Positions 7,750 through 15,740 of a DNA stretch of 64,000 bases are shown here, piece by piece. Made by a program: the position numbers and the translations under genes. The stretch is from a virus, in IMG/VR virus record IMGVR_UViG_3300040771_000133, positions 31,877-95,876 of that record; one strand, given 5' to 3'. Numbering within the stretch: the stretch's first letter is position 1; every line of letters starts with the position of its first letter. The notes beneath the pieces were generated by a model that worked only from the letters and a program-made list of their open reading frames with translations, searched no databases and was not told the origin of the DNA.

Positions 7750-8535
7750 TTGGATAAAAATGAAATGAGTATAATATTACCTACAGAGAAGTCAAAAGCA
7801 ATTAGAATTAATCCTAGAAAGATTATATTATTTGGAAAACCTAAGATTGGGAAATCGACAGCGATGAGTCAGTTAGAAAACTGCTTAATCCTAGACCTTG
7901 AAGGTGGTACAGATTTTATAGATGCTTTAAAGATTGATGTAATTAAACTGTCCAAAGAACGTGAAATAACACCTATCCTTGCACTTAAACAAGTTATTAA
8001 TACAATTAAGGAAGCGAATAAGGCTAAAGGTGGTTATGTATACAAATACGGTGCAATTGATACAATTAGTGTATTAGAAGATATGGTGATGCCAATCGCA
8101 TTAAGTTTGTACAGAGCTACTACAATGGGTAGAAATTTCCAAGGAGATAATGTATTAGATCTTGCCAATGGTGCAGGTTATCAATACACTAGATCAGCGT
8201 TATGGATGGTATTAGATGAGTTAGAAGGATGTTTCGAGACATTAATTATACTTGCTCATTTAAAAGACAAGATGTTAGAAAAAGAAGGTAAGGAAATGAC
8301 TGAAAGAGGTATAGACCTAATAGGTAAGTCAGCAGCCATTCTATCAGCAAATGTCGATGCAATAGGGTATATGTATAGAGAAGATAACGAAACTATCGTA
8401 AACTTCAAACCATCTGAATCCGTTACTTGCGGATCAAGATGTGAACATTTGACAGATAAAAAGATTGTATTAATATCTTCTGATAAAGAAGGTAAAATTA
8501 CAGTTGATTGGTCAGGTATTTTTATCAAAGAATAG
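7750..8535 (+). CDS. Sak4-like RecA-fold ATPase (AAA_24)
   Basis: Phage single-strand annealing/recombination ATPase, 261 aa. The start is TTG, supported by the upstream CGGAGG. Walker A is GKPKIGKST (residues 29-37), followed by CLILDLEGGTDF, typical of the AAA_24 phage nucleotide-binding family that includes Sak4 recombinases. A Walker-B-like YGAIDTISVLEDM lies near residue 100, and TLIILAHLKDK is the sensor-like strand. Sak4 proteins act with a single-strand binding protein, and the next gene is a good candidate. The family call is by motif; the exact recombination activity is inferred. Confidence 0.85.
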   Translation: MDKNEMSIILPTEKSKAIRINPRKIILFGKPKIGKSTAMSQLENCLILDLEGGTDFIDALKIDVIKLSKEREITPILALKQVINTIKEANKAKGGYVYKYGAIDTISVLEDMVMPIALSLYRATTMGRNFQGDNVLDLANGAGYQYTRSALWMVLDELEGCFETLIILAHLKDKMLEKEGKEMTERGIDLIGKSAAILSANVDAIGYMYREDNETIVNFKPSESVTCGSRCEHLTDKKIVLISSDKEGKITVDWSGIFIKE

Positions 8536-8600
8536 TTATACTTCTATAATAAAAAGTAAATTCAATTAATTTTATATAAATTCAAATACAAATAAATAAT

Positions 8601-9188
8601 ATGTTCGATTTAAATAGCGCAGATTTCAAATCACAAACGGTTGCAATTTTTAATAATGCTGAAGCAGGTAGAGTAGAAAACGTTTCATTAACTGTTGATA
8701 AAAAAACAGTTGAAGACGGAGAACGAGATCCAGATTTCAAAATTACATTTACTAACGAAACTGGTAGCATTAATATGGGTATATATTACCCAACAGATAT
8801 GTCCACACCTTCTCAAGAGAAATTAACAGTTGGTAAAGTTGTAGCTATTACAAGAGCTGTAATGGGTGATGATTTCGTTTTTCCAGAAGTGTCTTCTTCT
8901 AAAGAAGCTGTAAGCACTTGTATGAATTTAGTTAAAAAGAATTGTGATGATGCAAAGGTTAATATCCTTGTAACATATGGTACAATCGGTTCGCCTAAAA
9001 GCTACCTAGGTGTGTATAAAAACTTTGATTTCATTGAAAAAGCTGGCACAACACCATCTAAATTGAAATTGACTAAAAATCCAAGTAAACCTCAATACGA
9101 CGATCTTACTGAAAGAATCATGGCTGATGCTCCGGCTCAAGCTGATGCCTCTACGTCAGTAACTAGTAAAGAGGAAAGCTGGGTATAA
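8601..9188 (+). CDS. putative single-stranded DNA binding protein
   Basis: A 195-residue protein with a beta-rich body (KITFTNETGSINMGIYYP, KVVAITRAVMG) and a C-terminal low-complexity tail rich in Ala, Ser, Asp and Glu that ends in Trp-Val. A compact beta domain with an acidic tail, encoded directly after a Sak4-like ATPase, is the usual layout of phage SSB-type proteins. The sequence itself does not show a clear OB-fold signature, so the function rests mainly on context. Confidence 0.6.
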   Translation: MFDLNSADFKSQTVAIFNNAEAGRVENVSLTVDKKTVEDGERDPDFKITFTNETGSINMGIYYPTDMSTPSQEKLTVGKVVAITRAVMGDDFVFPEVSSSKEAVSTCMNLVKKNCDDAKVNILVTYGTIGSPKSYLGVYKNFDFIEKAGTTPSKLKLTKNPSKPQYDDLTERIMADAPAQADASTSVTSKEESWV

Positions 9189-9254
9189 TATTATATAATA
9201 GGATAGCTCTAACCTCTGGAAAACAAGTACCATAGATCACCTATTAATATAATA
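9189..9254 (+). ncRNA. long imperfect hairpin after the putative SSB gene
   Basis: Directly after the stop, TATTATATAATAGG (9189-9202) pairs with CCTATTAATATAATA (9240-9254) over 14 pairs with one bulge. The 37-base interior holds TAGCTCTAACC and a smaller TCTGG/CCATAGA pairing. There is no U-tract, so this is not an ordinary terminator. It could be an mRNA end-processing or stability element, or a structured RNA. Confidence 0.45.
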
Positions 9255-9261
9255 TGATTTT

Positions 9262-9333
9262 AAGCCAGATAGTTACAAGTAGACTTCCTCTAGAAATGGG
9301 GGAGATAGTGAAGTGCAAGTCTTCACCTGGTGT
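9262..9333 (+). ncRNA. cloverleaf-like structured element
   Basis: GTGAAG/CTTCAC (9308-9313/9321-9326) encloses TGCAAGT, one base from a tRNA T-loop. Flanking AAGCCAG (9262-9268) and CTGGTGT (9327-9333) pair with one mismatch as an acceptor-like stem. A middle arm pairs TTCC with GGGG around CTAGAAA, and AGTT/GACT gives a D-like arm without the usual GG. It is a poor tRNA but too well ordered to ignore. It may be a tRNA mimic or a decayed tRNA. Confidence 0.35.
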
Positions 9334-9354
9334 CTAATTAATAAATAAAAGATT

Positions 9355-9606
9355 ATGAAACAAGAAACGCTTGAAGAAGCCGCTAAATTAAACGCTTTAT
9401 CAGAAGTTGAACAATATCAGCCAACTAAAGAAAAATTTAAACTTAGTTATAAAAATTCTTTTCTTAGAGGTGCTAAATGGCAACAAGAAAGAAGTTATAG
9501 CGAGGAAGAAGTTTTAAAAATATTAAATACTTTTAGTATAGATAGTAAGTCTCCTGCAGAAAGAGATGATATTTTAATTTGGTTTAAACAATTTAAAAAT
9601 AAATAA
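9355..9606 (+). CDS. small hypothetical phage protein, 83 aa
   Basis: An acidic helical protein with the pattern SFLRGAKWQQERSYSEEEVLKIL at its centre (F-x-x-GAKWQQE-x-SYSEEEV). I recall this motif from small proteins common in phages of Bacteroidota. No function is known to me. It heads a group of three small genes between the structured region and the primase. Confidence 0.65.
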   Translation: MKQETLEEAAKLNALSEVEQYQPTKEKFKLSYKNSFLRGAKWQQERSYSEEEVLKILNTFSIDSKSPAERDDILIWFKQFKNK

Positions 9607-9608
9607 TT

Positions 9609-9977
9609 ATGGAAAAAGAATTTGTACCTTATGAACAAGCATTAGCTTTAAAAGAATTGGGATTTGATGGAGTTTGTTTAGGTTATTATAACGATGATCA
9701 AGGAAAAGAAGACAGATTAATATTAAAGAGGTGTAATTCTAAAGATTTATATGAATACACTACAATAGCACTTCTTTACCAACAAGCTTTTAGATGGTTT
9801 AGAATTAATAAAAAGTTGGAATATCATATTAAAAGTGATATGATGGGTTATTATACATATATTGTAGATAGAAATGTACATAAAACAATATCTATGGGTT
9901 CTAATATATTTGAAACTTATGAAGAAGCTGAATCAGCTTGTTTAACTAAATTAATAGAATTATGCAAGAAAGTTTAA
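9609..9977 (+). CDS. conserved small phage protein, 122 aa
   Basis: Belongs to a type common in Bacteroidota phages: it opens with VPYEQALALKELGFD, has YQQAFRWFRI in the middle and a Tyr-rich strand YYTYIVDR, then EEAESACLTKLIEL. It appears distantly related to the following protein: each has a Trp/Phe-centred helix (FRWFR here, QKWLRE there) followed by a Tyr-rich strand. Role unknown. Its 3' end overlaps the next gene by 16 bases. Confidence 0.65.
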   Translation: MEKEFVPYEQALALKELGFDGVCLGYYNDDQGKEDRLILKRCNSKDLYEYTTIALLYQQAFRWFRINKKLEYHIKSDMMGYYTYIVDRNVHKTISMGSNIFETYEEAESACLTKLIELCKKV

Positions 9978-10363
9978 TAACATTTGAAACAGCTAAATTA
10001 GCTAAAGAAAAAGAATTTAAAATAAATGAACATTTAAGTATTGATGATGAAAATCCAAGGAATTTAAAATCTAATTATAATCCTAGAGAATATCAACCTT
10101 GGTATTTTAACTTAACACAATCACTATTACAAAAATGGTTAAGAGAAGTTCATAATATTAAAGTGTTTGTAACTACAAATACCGAGGTAAATGCAAAATA
10201 CTCTTATATAGTACTATATCCTCCTACTAAAGGATGGTCTCTATCAAGAGATAAGTTTTTAAGATGGACAAACACAAAAGGCAGTCTTGCGGATGAGTCT
10301 TACGAAAAAATTTTAGAAGAAGGATTACAAGAAGGGCTAAAATTAATACCTGAAAAAACATAA
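9962..10363 (+). CDS. conserved small phage protein, 133 aa
   Basis: Contains FNLTQSLLQKWLREVHNIKVFV near residue 55 and then YSYIVLYPP, the same helix-then-strand core as the preceding gene, so the two are likely divergent tandem paralogs. The start ATG at 9962 lies inside the end of that gene. No enzymatic motif is visible. Confidence 0.65.
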   Translation: MQESLITFETAKLAKEKEFKINEHLSIDDENPRNLKSNYNPREYQPWYFNLTQSLLQKWLREVHNIKVFVTTNTEVNAKYSYIVLYPPTKGWSLSRDKFLRWTNTKGSLADESYEKILEEGLQEGLKLIPEKT

Positions 10364-10364
10364 T

Positions 10365-11384
10365 ATGGTAATAAATTTAAATAAAAAGATGGTGACTAAA
10401 GAGTCATTACTAGAAAAAGTTTCTGACTGGGATGTATATAATATGTACATCCCAGGACAACTAAACCTTAAAGATCCAATACTATCACCTTTAAGAGAAG
10501 AAAGTAAACCATCATTTGGTTTATTTATAGGTGAAAGAGGTGAAATATGTTTTAAAGACTTTAAACTAGGTTCAGGAGATTGCATTAAGTTTGTACAAAT
10601 GAAGTTTGGTTTAGACTACTTTGAAGCTATGAGTAAAATAGCTTTAGATGCAAGACTTGATGGACAATTTATCATTAAAAATACATTTAAAACAAATGTT
10701 AATGCCTCACCTGCAACATCTAGAGCTTCTATTATTACAGCTAATGAACGATTGCATTTAACAAAAAAAAGTAGAAAGTTTGAGTTATTTGACTTATCAT
10801 ATTGGAACCAATTTGGTATAGATCACGAAACATTAGTAAAATACAATGTTACACCAGTAAGTCACATATTCTTTAGTGGTAAAATTGTAGTAGCTGATAA
10901 GCATGCGTATTGTTTCACAGAATGTAAAGACGGTGTAGAAACTTATAAAATCTATCAGCCATTTAATGAAACTTATAAATGGTTAAATAGTCATAATGAA
11001 TCTGTATGGCAAGGTTGGGAGCAACTTCCTAAAACCGGTACAGAAATTATTATTACTAAGTCATTAAAAGATGTAATGGCTATTAACAAGATTCTAGGTA
11101 TACCTGCGGTATCTTTACAAGCAGAAGGCGTTATACCTAAAGAACACATTATTGAGCAGTTAAGAGCTCGTTTTACAATAGTGTTTTTATTATATGACAA
11201 TGATTATGATAAGGAAATAAACTGGGGTAGAGAATTTGGTAAAAAAATTGCAAAAAAACATGAATTAATACAAATAGAAATAAATGAAACCTACAAATCT
11301 AAAGACTTCAGCGATCTTGTTAAAACAATTGGAAAAGAAGAAGCTAAAAAAATACTTGAAGAATCGATCGAGGTTCCTTTTTAA
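10365..11384 (+). CDS. DnaG-like DNA primase
   Basis: A 339-residue primase. Residues about 38-85 match the CHC2-type N-terminal domain of DnaG (SPLREESKPSFGLFI, then CFKDFKLGSGDCIKFVQ) but without a clear set of zinc ligands. Residues about 225-300 form a Toprim domain: IIITKSLKDVMAINKILG, where Lys stands in place of the usual Glu, and IVFLLYDNDYDKE carrying the Asp pair. It should make primers for the polymerase and helicase encoded upstream. An in-frame ATG at 10389 is an alternative start. Confidence 0.85.
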   Translation: MVINLNKKMVTKESLLEKVSDWDVYNMYIPGQLNLKDPILSPLREESKPSFGLFIGERGEICFKDFKLGSGDCIKFVQMKFGLDYFEAMSKIALDARLDGQFIIKNTFKTNVNASPATSRASIITANERLHLTKKSRKFELFDLSYWNQFGIDHETLVKYNVTPVSHIFFSGKIVVADKHAYCFTECKDGVETYKIYQPFNETYKWLNSHNESVWQGWEQLPKTGTEIIITKSLKDVMAINKILGIPAVSLQAEGVIPKEHIIEQLRARFTIVFLLYDNDYDKEINWGREFGKKIAKKHELIQIEINETYKSKDFSDLVKTIGKEEAKKILEESIEVPF

Positions 11385-11402
11385 TGAGGTATACTTAAAA
11401 AT

Positions 11403-11420
11403 AGATGCAATAATGCATCT
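11403..11420 (+). promoter_or_regulatory. hairpin covering a start codon
   Basis: AGATGCA (11403-11409) and TGCATCT (11414-11420) form a perfect 7-bp stem with loop ATAA, flanked by AAAAAT and CTATTTT. The ATG at 11413 straddles the loop and the 3' arm, so pairing would hide it. It may act as a weak terminator after the primase gene or as a translation switch. Confidence 0.4.
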
Positions 11421-11751
11421 CTATTTTAATGAAAATGCTGGACATTATTTACGAATACTAGATGTTAATCTTAGAAAAAATCATTATACAGGAGTTACAC
11501 TTCCTTATATTGAGAAATTTGTTTTAGAAATGAAATTCTCAAAAAGCAATATTGTAGATTACATAATAAAAGCTCATTCTAAAAATAAACTAAAATCTTT
11601 GTATTGTCCAGACATAAAACATATAGTCATACATAATCAATATGCTGGACATAATTATAACCGTGATAATCGTCGTGGATACAGTTATGCTAACCGATCA
11701 AAATACAAATATTTTATTAAACACTTAAATACTTTTAAAAATGCAGGATAA
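11413..11751 (+). CDS. hypothetical protein, 112 aa
   Basis: I take the ATG at 11413 as start, because upstream codons of the frame lie inside the primase gene. The protein has LRILDVNLRKNHYTG, a helical segment IEKFVLEMKFSKSNIVDYIIKAHSK, and a basic, Tyr/Asn/Arg-rich C-terminus (YNRDNRRGYSYANRSKY) suggestive of nucleic-acid contact. Not recognised. It overlaps the next gene by 11 bases. Confidence 0.55.
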   Translation: MHLYFNENAGHYLRILDVNLRKNHYTGVTLPYIEKFVLEMKFSKSNIVDYIIKAHSKNKLKSLYCPDIKHIVIHNQYAGHNYNRDNRRGYSYANRSKYKYFIKHLNTFKNAG

Positions 11752-12169
11752 AAAAGAACCAATTTTAGTAGCGGTATATGGATCATTAAGATCCGGATTT
11801 CATAATCACTCATTATTAAGTGATTCAAAATTATTAGGTACATTTGATACTGAACCTATTTACGATATGTACTCTTGTGGAAGCTTCCCAGGATTAGTAT
11901 TACATGGTTCAACTTCTATTAAAATGGAAATCTATGAAGTTACAGAAGAAGTGAGTAAAAAAGTTGAAAGACTTGAAGGCTATACTAAAGGTGATGAAAT
12001 GGATAACCATTACAATAAAGTAATGATTGATACACCTTATGGTGAAGCTGGTACATACATTTACAATAATTCAACAACTAGACTACCTAAAGTAGATAGT
12101 GGTGATTGGAAAGTATGGAGAGAAATAGTAAGTAAAAATGTTAAGCAAACAGTTTCATTATGGGATTAG
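11741..12169 (+). CDS. gamma-glutamylcyclotransferase-like (AIG2/GGCT) protein
   Basis: 142 aa. The GGCT fold signature YGSLRSGFHN lies at residues 13-22 and binds the glutamyl group in the family. RLEGYTKG (E79) carries the catalytic Glu. Family members cleave gamma-glutamyl amides with release of 5-oxoproline, or remove gamma-glutamyl protecting groups in pathways such as butirosin synthesis. Here it overlaps the ATP-grasp gene by 10 bases and heads the ligase/amidotransferase cluster, so a role in trimming or releasing a gamma-glutamyl intermediate is likely (inference). Confidence 0.85.
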   Translation: MQDKKEPILVAVYGSLRSGFHNHSLLSDSKLLGTFDTEPIYDMYSCGSFPGLVLHGSTSIKMEIYEVTEEVSKKVERLEGYTKGDEMDNHYNKVMIDTPYGEAGTYIYNNSTTRLPKVDSGDWKVWREIVSKNVKQTVSLWD

Positions 12170-13080
12170 TTACAAAAAAAGTATTAGTAAAAAGTTTAAA
12201 TCCTGAGCTTGCAAGACCTGTATCTCAAAAACCTTTTGTAGGTAGAGGTATTTATAGGCCTATGGTACGCTCTAGACATCCTTCGCACAATGGTCTTAGA
12301 ACAGCTATGAAAAGATTACCATTTAGATCAGTGATTAGAATGGGTTCAACTACAGAGCTTACAGATCTTGCAACATTAAATGGCTCTCGTATTGAGTTAA
12401 ACAGTCCAAAAGCTATTGCAAACAGTAGTAGCAAATTCAAGATGAAGACTTGCTTTACAGAAGCAGGAGTTAAGACTGCTCAATGGGTTAACGGTAATAG
12501 TGTTGCAGAAGTTCTACAGTCTCTTAAAAACGAAGACGGTGATACAATTTATCCATTTGTTGCTAAACATTATTTTGGCTCAAGAGGTACAGGTAACACC
12601 CTTATAAAATCAGAAGAAGAGTTCACTCAATGGGCTATTGGTAAAAACTTTGGAACTTATTTATTTGAGAAGTTTTGCAATTTTAACAAAGAGTATAGAC
12701 TGCATGTCACTAAAAATGGATGCTTCTATTCTTGTAGAAAAATGTTAAAATCTGAATTTAAAGACCATCCTAATGCTTGGCAACGTCACGATGATAACTC
12801 TGTATGGATAATGGAACAAAATCCATCTTTTGATAAACCTTCTAACTGGAAAGAAATTGAAGAACATTGTGTTAACGCATTAAAAAGCTGTGGTTTAGAT
12901 TTTGGAGCATGCGATTTAAGAGTTCAAAATAATACTAATTCTAAAGGTGAAGCTAGAGAATCTATTGATTTTATAGTAGTTGAAATTAACTCAGCACCAA
13001 GTTTTGGTGAAGTAACTCTTGAGAAATATAAAGTTGAGCTTTACAACTTGTTAGTTGATAAATATAATAACAAACAGTAA
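12160..13080 (+). CDS. RimK-type ATP-grasp carboxylate-amine ligase
   Basis: 306 aa. ATP-grasp elements in order: FVAKHYFGSRGTGN with K136 and the Gly-rich loop (about 132-146), FEKFCNFNKEYRLHV with E170, and the metal site ACDLRV (D252) with VVEINSAPSF (E275, N277). Such enzymes activate a carboxylate as acyl phosphate and join it to an amine, as in RimK glutamylation or peptide synthesis. Residues 1-80 are a divergent pre-ATP-grasp domain. It is coupled to the GGCT gene upstream and lies near the amidoligases downstream. Confidence 0.9.
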   Translation: MGLVTKKVLVKSLNPELARPVSQKPFVGRGIYRPMVRSRHPSHNGLRTAMKRLPFRSVIRMGSTTELTDLATLNGSRIELNSPKAIANSSSKFKMKTCFTEAGVKTAQWVNGNSVAEVLQSLKNEDGDTIYPFVAKHYFGSRGTGNTLIKSEEEFTQWAIGKNFGTYLFEKFCNFNKEYRLHVTKNGCFYSCRKMLKSEFKDHPNAWQRHDDNSVWIMEQNPSFDKPSNWKEIEEHCVNALKSCGLDFGACDLRVQNNTNSKGEARESIDFIVVEINSAPSFGEVTLEKYKVELYNLLVDKYNNKQ

Positions 13081-13081
13081 A

Positions 13082-13492
13082 ATGGTAGTAGACGAAAGAA
13101 AATGTAAAGAGTTAATGATTACTAATATAGACGGTCGAACCACGAATGTTAGAGTAAGACCATCGGATGGTAGTTATACTAGATCTTTTGGAATAACCAT
13201 AAATCCAACTGATAATTGCCAATTAGCTAGTGCAAATTCAATTGGGCCGTCTATTAAAAGTTTAAATAAGTACCATTTAAGAGACTTGTTTATAAATTTA
13301 AAGCAACATATTAGTAAAAGAATATTACTGTTAGATTTAAATAGACAATTTGTTCAACATCTTTTAGATTGTATACCTGAAAGCGCTGTATTAGTAAAAA
13401 ATGACTATACTTCTACAAATGGTCACTCGATGACTATCTTATTAATAAGATTGTCTTCAATAAGACAGTTACAATTACCAAAAACAAAATAA
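13082..13492 (+). CDS. hypothetical protein in ligase cluster, 136 aa
   Basis: The start at 13082 follows the ATP-grasp stop by one base; an earlier in-frame ATG would lie inside that gene. It is mixed alpha/beta, with TTNVRVRPSDGSY near the N-terminus, RILLLDLNRQFVQHLLDCIP in the middle and STNGHSMTILLIRL as a late strand. I do not recognise the family. Being enclosed by cluster genes on both sides, it is probably part of the same pathway. Confidence 0.65.
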   Translation: MVVDERKCKELMITNIDGRTTNVRVRPSDGSYTRSFGITINPTDNCQLASANSIGPSIKSLNKYHLRDLFINLKQHISKRILLLDLNRQFVQHLLDCIPESAVLVKNDYTSTNGHSMTILLIRLSSIRQLQLPKTK

Positions 13493-13504
13493 ATATAAAA
13501 TAAA

Positions 13505-14221
13505 ATGAAAAAAACAATTGGAGTATACTCGGACACATTCAATGGTAAAGTAGGACAAACTTTTGCATATATGCAATTTTTAAGTCAATTTGGCTACGTT
13601 AGATTAATTTCTACAAGTGATAATTTAGAAACAATAGTTGACCAAGTAGATATGCTTGTGGTTCCTGGTGGAGCAGATGTTGATGCTACTAGATATCGTG
13701 CTGTACCTGGAGTAATGGATGGTAGAACAAACCAACATTATGAATATTTAGACTCTGTATTAATGCCAATCTTTGTTGAAAATAGAAAACCTATCGTAGG
13801 TATTTGTAGAGGTATGCAAAGTTTAAATGTATTTTTTGGCGGTACATTACACCAACATATCGTTGGGCACCAACAAGGTGAAGACAGAGCTGCTACAAGA
13901 CAACCTTTACAATTTGTAGGTTCAGATCAACAAATTTTTGTAAACTCAATGCACCACCAATCTGTGGATGTATTAGGTGTAAATTTAGAGTTAGTAGGTT
14001 ATACAAGAGCTTACCAAGGTTGCTATTCAGGACTCAGACAAGCTCAAAATTGGAGAAACTTTAACAAGAATACTCTAGCTTTAGAAAGTCGTGAAAGAGT
14101 GCCTGTTATAATTGAAGTAATTAAACATGTTGAACTTCCAATTATTGGATTTCAATATCACCCTGAAGAATTCAATTGTGAATATGCTGTTAAAGAAATT
14201 AAAAAACTATTAGAAATATAA
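13505..14221 (+). CDS. class I glutamine amidotransferase / C26 hydrolase
   Basis: 238 aa. Oxyanion strand LVVPGGADVDATRY (51-64), nucleophile elbow GICRGMQ (C101), and the His/Glu pair YHPEE (H219, E221) give a complete Cys-His-Glu triad. The GADVD and HHQSVD motifs are those of peptidase C26 / PuuD, which hydrolyses gamma-glutamyl amides such as gamma-glutamyl-GABA. It could deliver ammonia from glutamine or remove a gamma-glutamyl group; C26-type motifs favour hydrolysis. A second enzyme of the same class follows three bases downstream. Confidence 0.9.
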   Translation: MKKTIGVYSDTFNGKVGQTFAYMQFLSQFGYVRLISTSDNLETIVDQVDMLVVPGGADVDATRYRAVPGVMDGRTNQHYEYLDSVLMPIFVENRKPIVGICRGMQSLNVFFGGTLHQHIVGHQQGEDRAATRQPLQFVGSDQQIFVNSMHHQSVDVLGVNLELVGYTRAYQGCYSGLRQAQNWRNFNKNTLALESRERVPVIIEVIKHVELPIIGFQYHPEEFNCEYAVKEIKKLLEI

Positions 14222-14223
14222 TT

Positions 14224-14916
14224 ATGGAAAGTAAAACTAAAAGAAAAATTGCAGTATTAGTTAATCATTCTCAAAGTATAGGTAAATATATAGCTTTTCT
14301 ATCGCAAGTGTTTGATGTAGAAACTGTAAATGCAAACGAATGGGATTCTTCTAAAAAAATTGACTTAGTTCTATTTACAGGTGGTGAAGATGTTGATCCA
14401 ACTTACTACAATGAAAACGTTGGTGAATATACTCATTGTAATCGTAAAAGAGATGAGTATGAAATGAAACTAATGTTTTCTAGAAGTACTCTTAGAAGAA
14501 TTCCAAAACTTGGAATTTGTCGTGGTGCACAATTTGTAACAGTTATGTCAGGAGGTAAACTTGTACAAGATGTAAATGGTCATGCTATATCTAATTTACA
14601 TAAAATTACATATAAAAATGATTATATTCCAGATATGGATATTACATCTACTCATCACCAAATGATGAATCCATATGATATGGACGAAGCTGCTTATGAA
14701 GTAATAGCTACCTCTACTAACTATTTATCTGACAAGTATTTAAATGGTTTAAACAAAAACATAAGTTTACCAAGAGGATTCAAGGAAGCTGAAATAGTTT
14801 ATTATCCAAAAACTTTAAGTTTGGCTATACAAGGTCATCCGGAAATGGATCATTGCCCAAATGATACTAAACAGTATTGTTTACATTTAATACAAGAATA
14901 TTTAAACTTACAATAA
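14224..14916 (+). CDS. second class I glutamine amidotransferase / C26 hydrolase
   Basis: 230 aa. LVLFTGGEDVDPTYY (48-62), GICRGAQ (C99) and QGHPEM (H205, E207) give an intact triad. Similar to the preceding protein but clearly diverged (GGEDVDPTYY against GGADVDATRY), so the pair is an old duplication and not a recent copy. Paired C26-like enzymes beside amidoligases suggest two distinct gamma-glutamyl cleavage steps or a heteromeric amidase. Confidence 0.9.
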   Translation: MESKTKRKIAVLVNHSQSIGKYIAFLSQVFDVETVNANEWDSSKKIDLVLFTGGEDVDPTYYNENVGEYTHCNRKRDEYEMKLMFSRSTLRRIPKLGICRGAQFVTVMSGGKLVQDVNGHAISNLHKITYKNDYIPDMDITSTHHQMMNPYDMDEAAYEVIATSTNYLSDKYLNGLNKNISLPRGFKEAEIVYYPKTLSLAIQGHPEMDHCPNDTKQYCLHLIQEYLNLQ

Positions 14917-14927
14917 AAAAAATAACA

Positions 14928-15722
14928 ATGAATACATTTAATATTACGTTAGGAGCAGATCCAGAGATATTTATTGAAAATGATGTTGAAATCGTATCAG
15001 CTGAAGGTTTAACAGAAGGTGGTACAAAACATAATCCTAAACCAATTAGTCAACAAGGTCACATGATACAAGAGGATGGTATTATGTTTGAATATAATAT
15101 TCCACCATGTTCAACAGCTGACGAATGGGTAAGACATCATAATTTTTGTTTAAATTACTTAAAAGAACTTGCTGCAAAAAGCAACTTTACTTTAAGTAAA
15201 AAAGTAAGTGATGAAATTAACCCAAAATATTTGGTTACACCTCAAGCAACAACTTTTGGTTGTGAGCCAGATTTCAATGTTTATTTAAAACGTGAGAATA
15301 CTGCTCCTGACAATAACACTAACTTGAGATGTGCTGGTGGTCACGTTGCAGTAGGTTACCCCAATCCTGAGTTTGAAATGTCAGAAAACATTGTTAAAAT
15401 GTTTGACTTGTTTGTTACTTTACCAGCTCTCTTCAAAGACAATGATACGCGTCGAAGAGAGTTGTACGGTAAACCAGGTTCATTTAGGGTAAAAGACTTT
15501 GGTGTAGAATGTAGAGCATTATCTAACTTTTGGATACAATCTGAAGATTTAATGAAATGGGTTTTTAACCAAACTATAATTGCTGTAAATGAAGCATTAA
15601 GTGGTGATCGAAAAGGTTTACTATTAGAATTTTCAGAGAAAGCTAAAAAAGCTATTGATGAAAATGATTTGGTGTCGGCAGAAGGACTGCTTAATCAAAT
15701 TGCTGCAAAGTTAATCAATTAA
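14928..15722 (+). CDS. COOH-NH2 ligase, phiEco32 type (glutamine-synthetase fold)
   Basis: 264 aa. The start is the ATG at 14928, right before TLGADPEIFI (residues 7-16), the signature GADPE of the phage COOH-NH2 ligase type 2 family. DGIMFEYNIPP and a later GGHVAVGYPNP with EFEM-type acids complete the usual metal/ATP site pattern; GVECRALSNFW near 190 matches the family late Arg motif. These ligases are predicted to form amide bonds using ATP. The family was recognised in phiEco32-like phages next to amidotransferase genes, as here. Confidence 0.85.
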   Translation: MNTFNITLGADPEIFIENDVEIVSAEGLTEGGTKHNPKPISQQGHMIQEDGIMFEYNIPPCSTADEWVRHHNFCLNYLKELAAKSNFTLSKKVSDEINPKYLVTPQATTFGCEPDFNVYLKRENTAPDNNTNLRCAGGHVAVGYPNPEFEMSENIVKMFDLFVTLPALFKDNDTRRRELYGKPGSFRVKDFGVECRALSNFWIQSEDLMKWVFNQTIIAVNEALSGDRKGLLLEFSEKAKKAIDENDLVSAEGLLNQIAAKLIN

Positions 15723-15740
15723 AAATAAAAAAATAAACAT

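Noticed and set aside
9254-9337. 27-codon open frame in the gap after the putative SSB gene
   Set aside because: It coincides with a region of strong RNA pairing, and the codon pattern is not protein-like; a structured RNA is the simpler reading.
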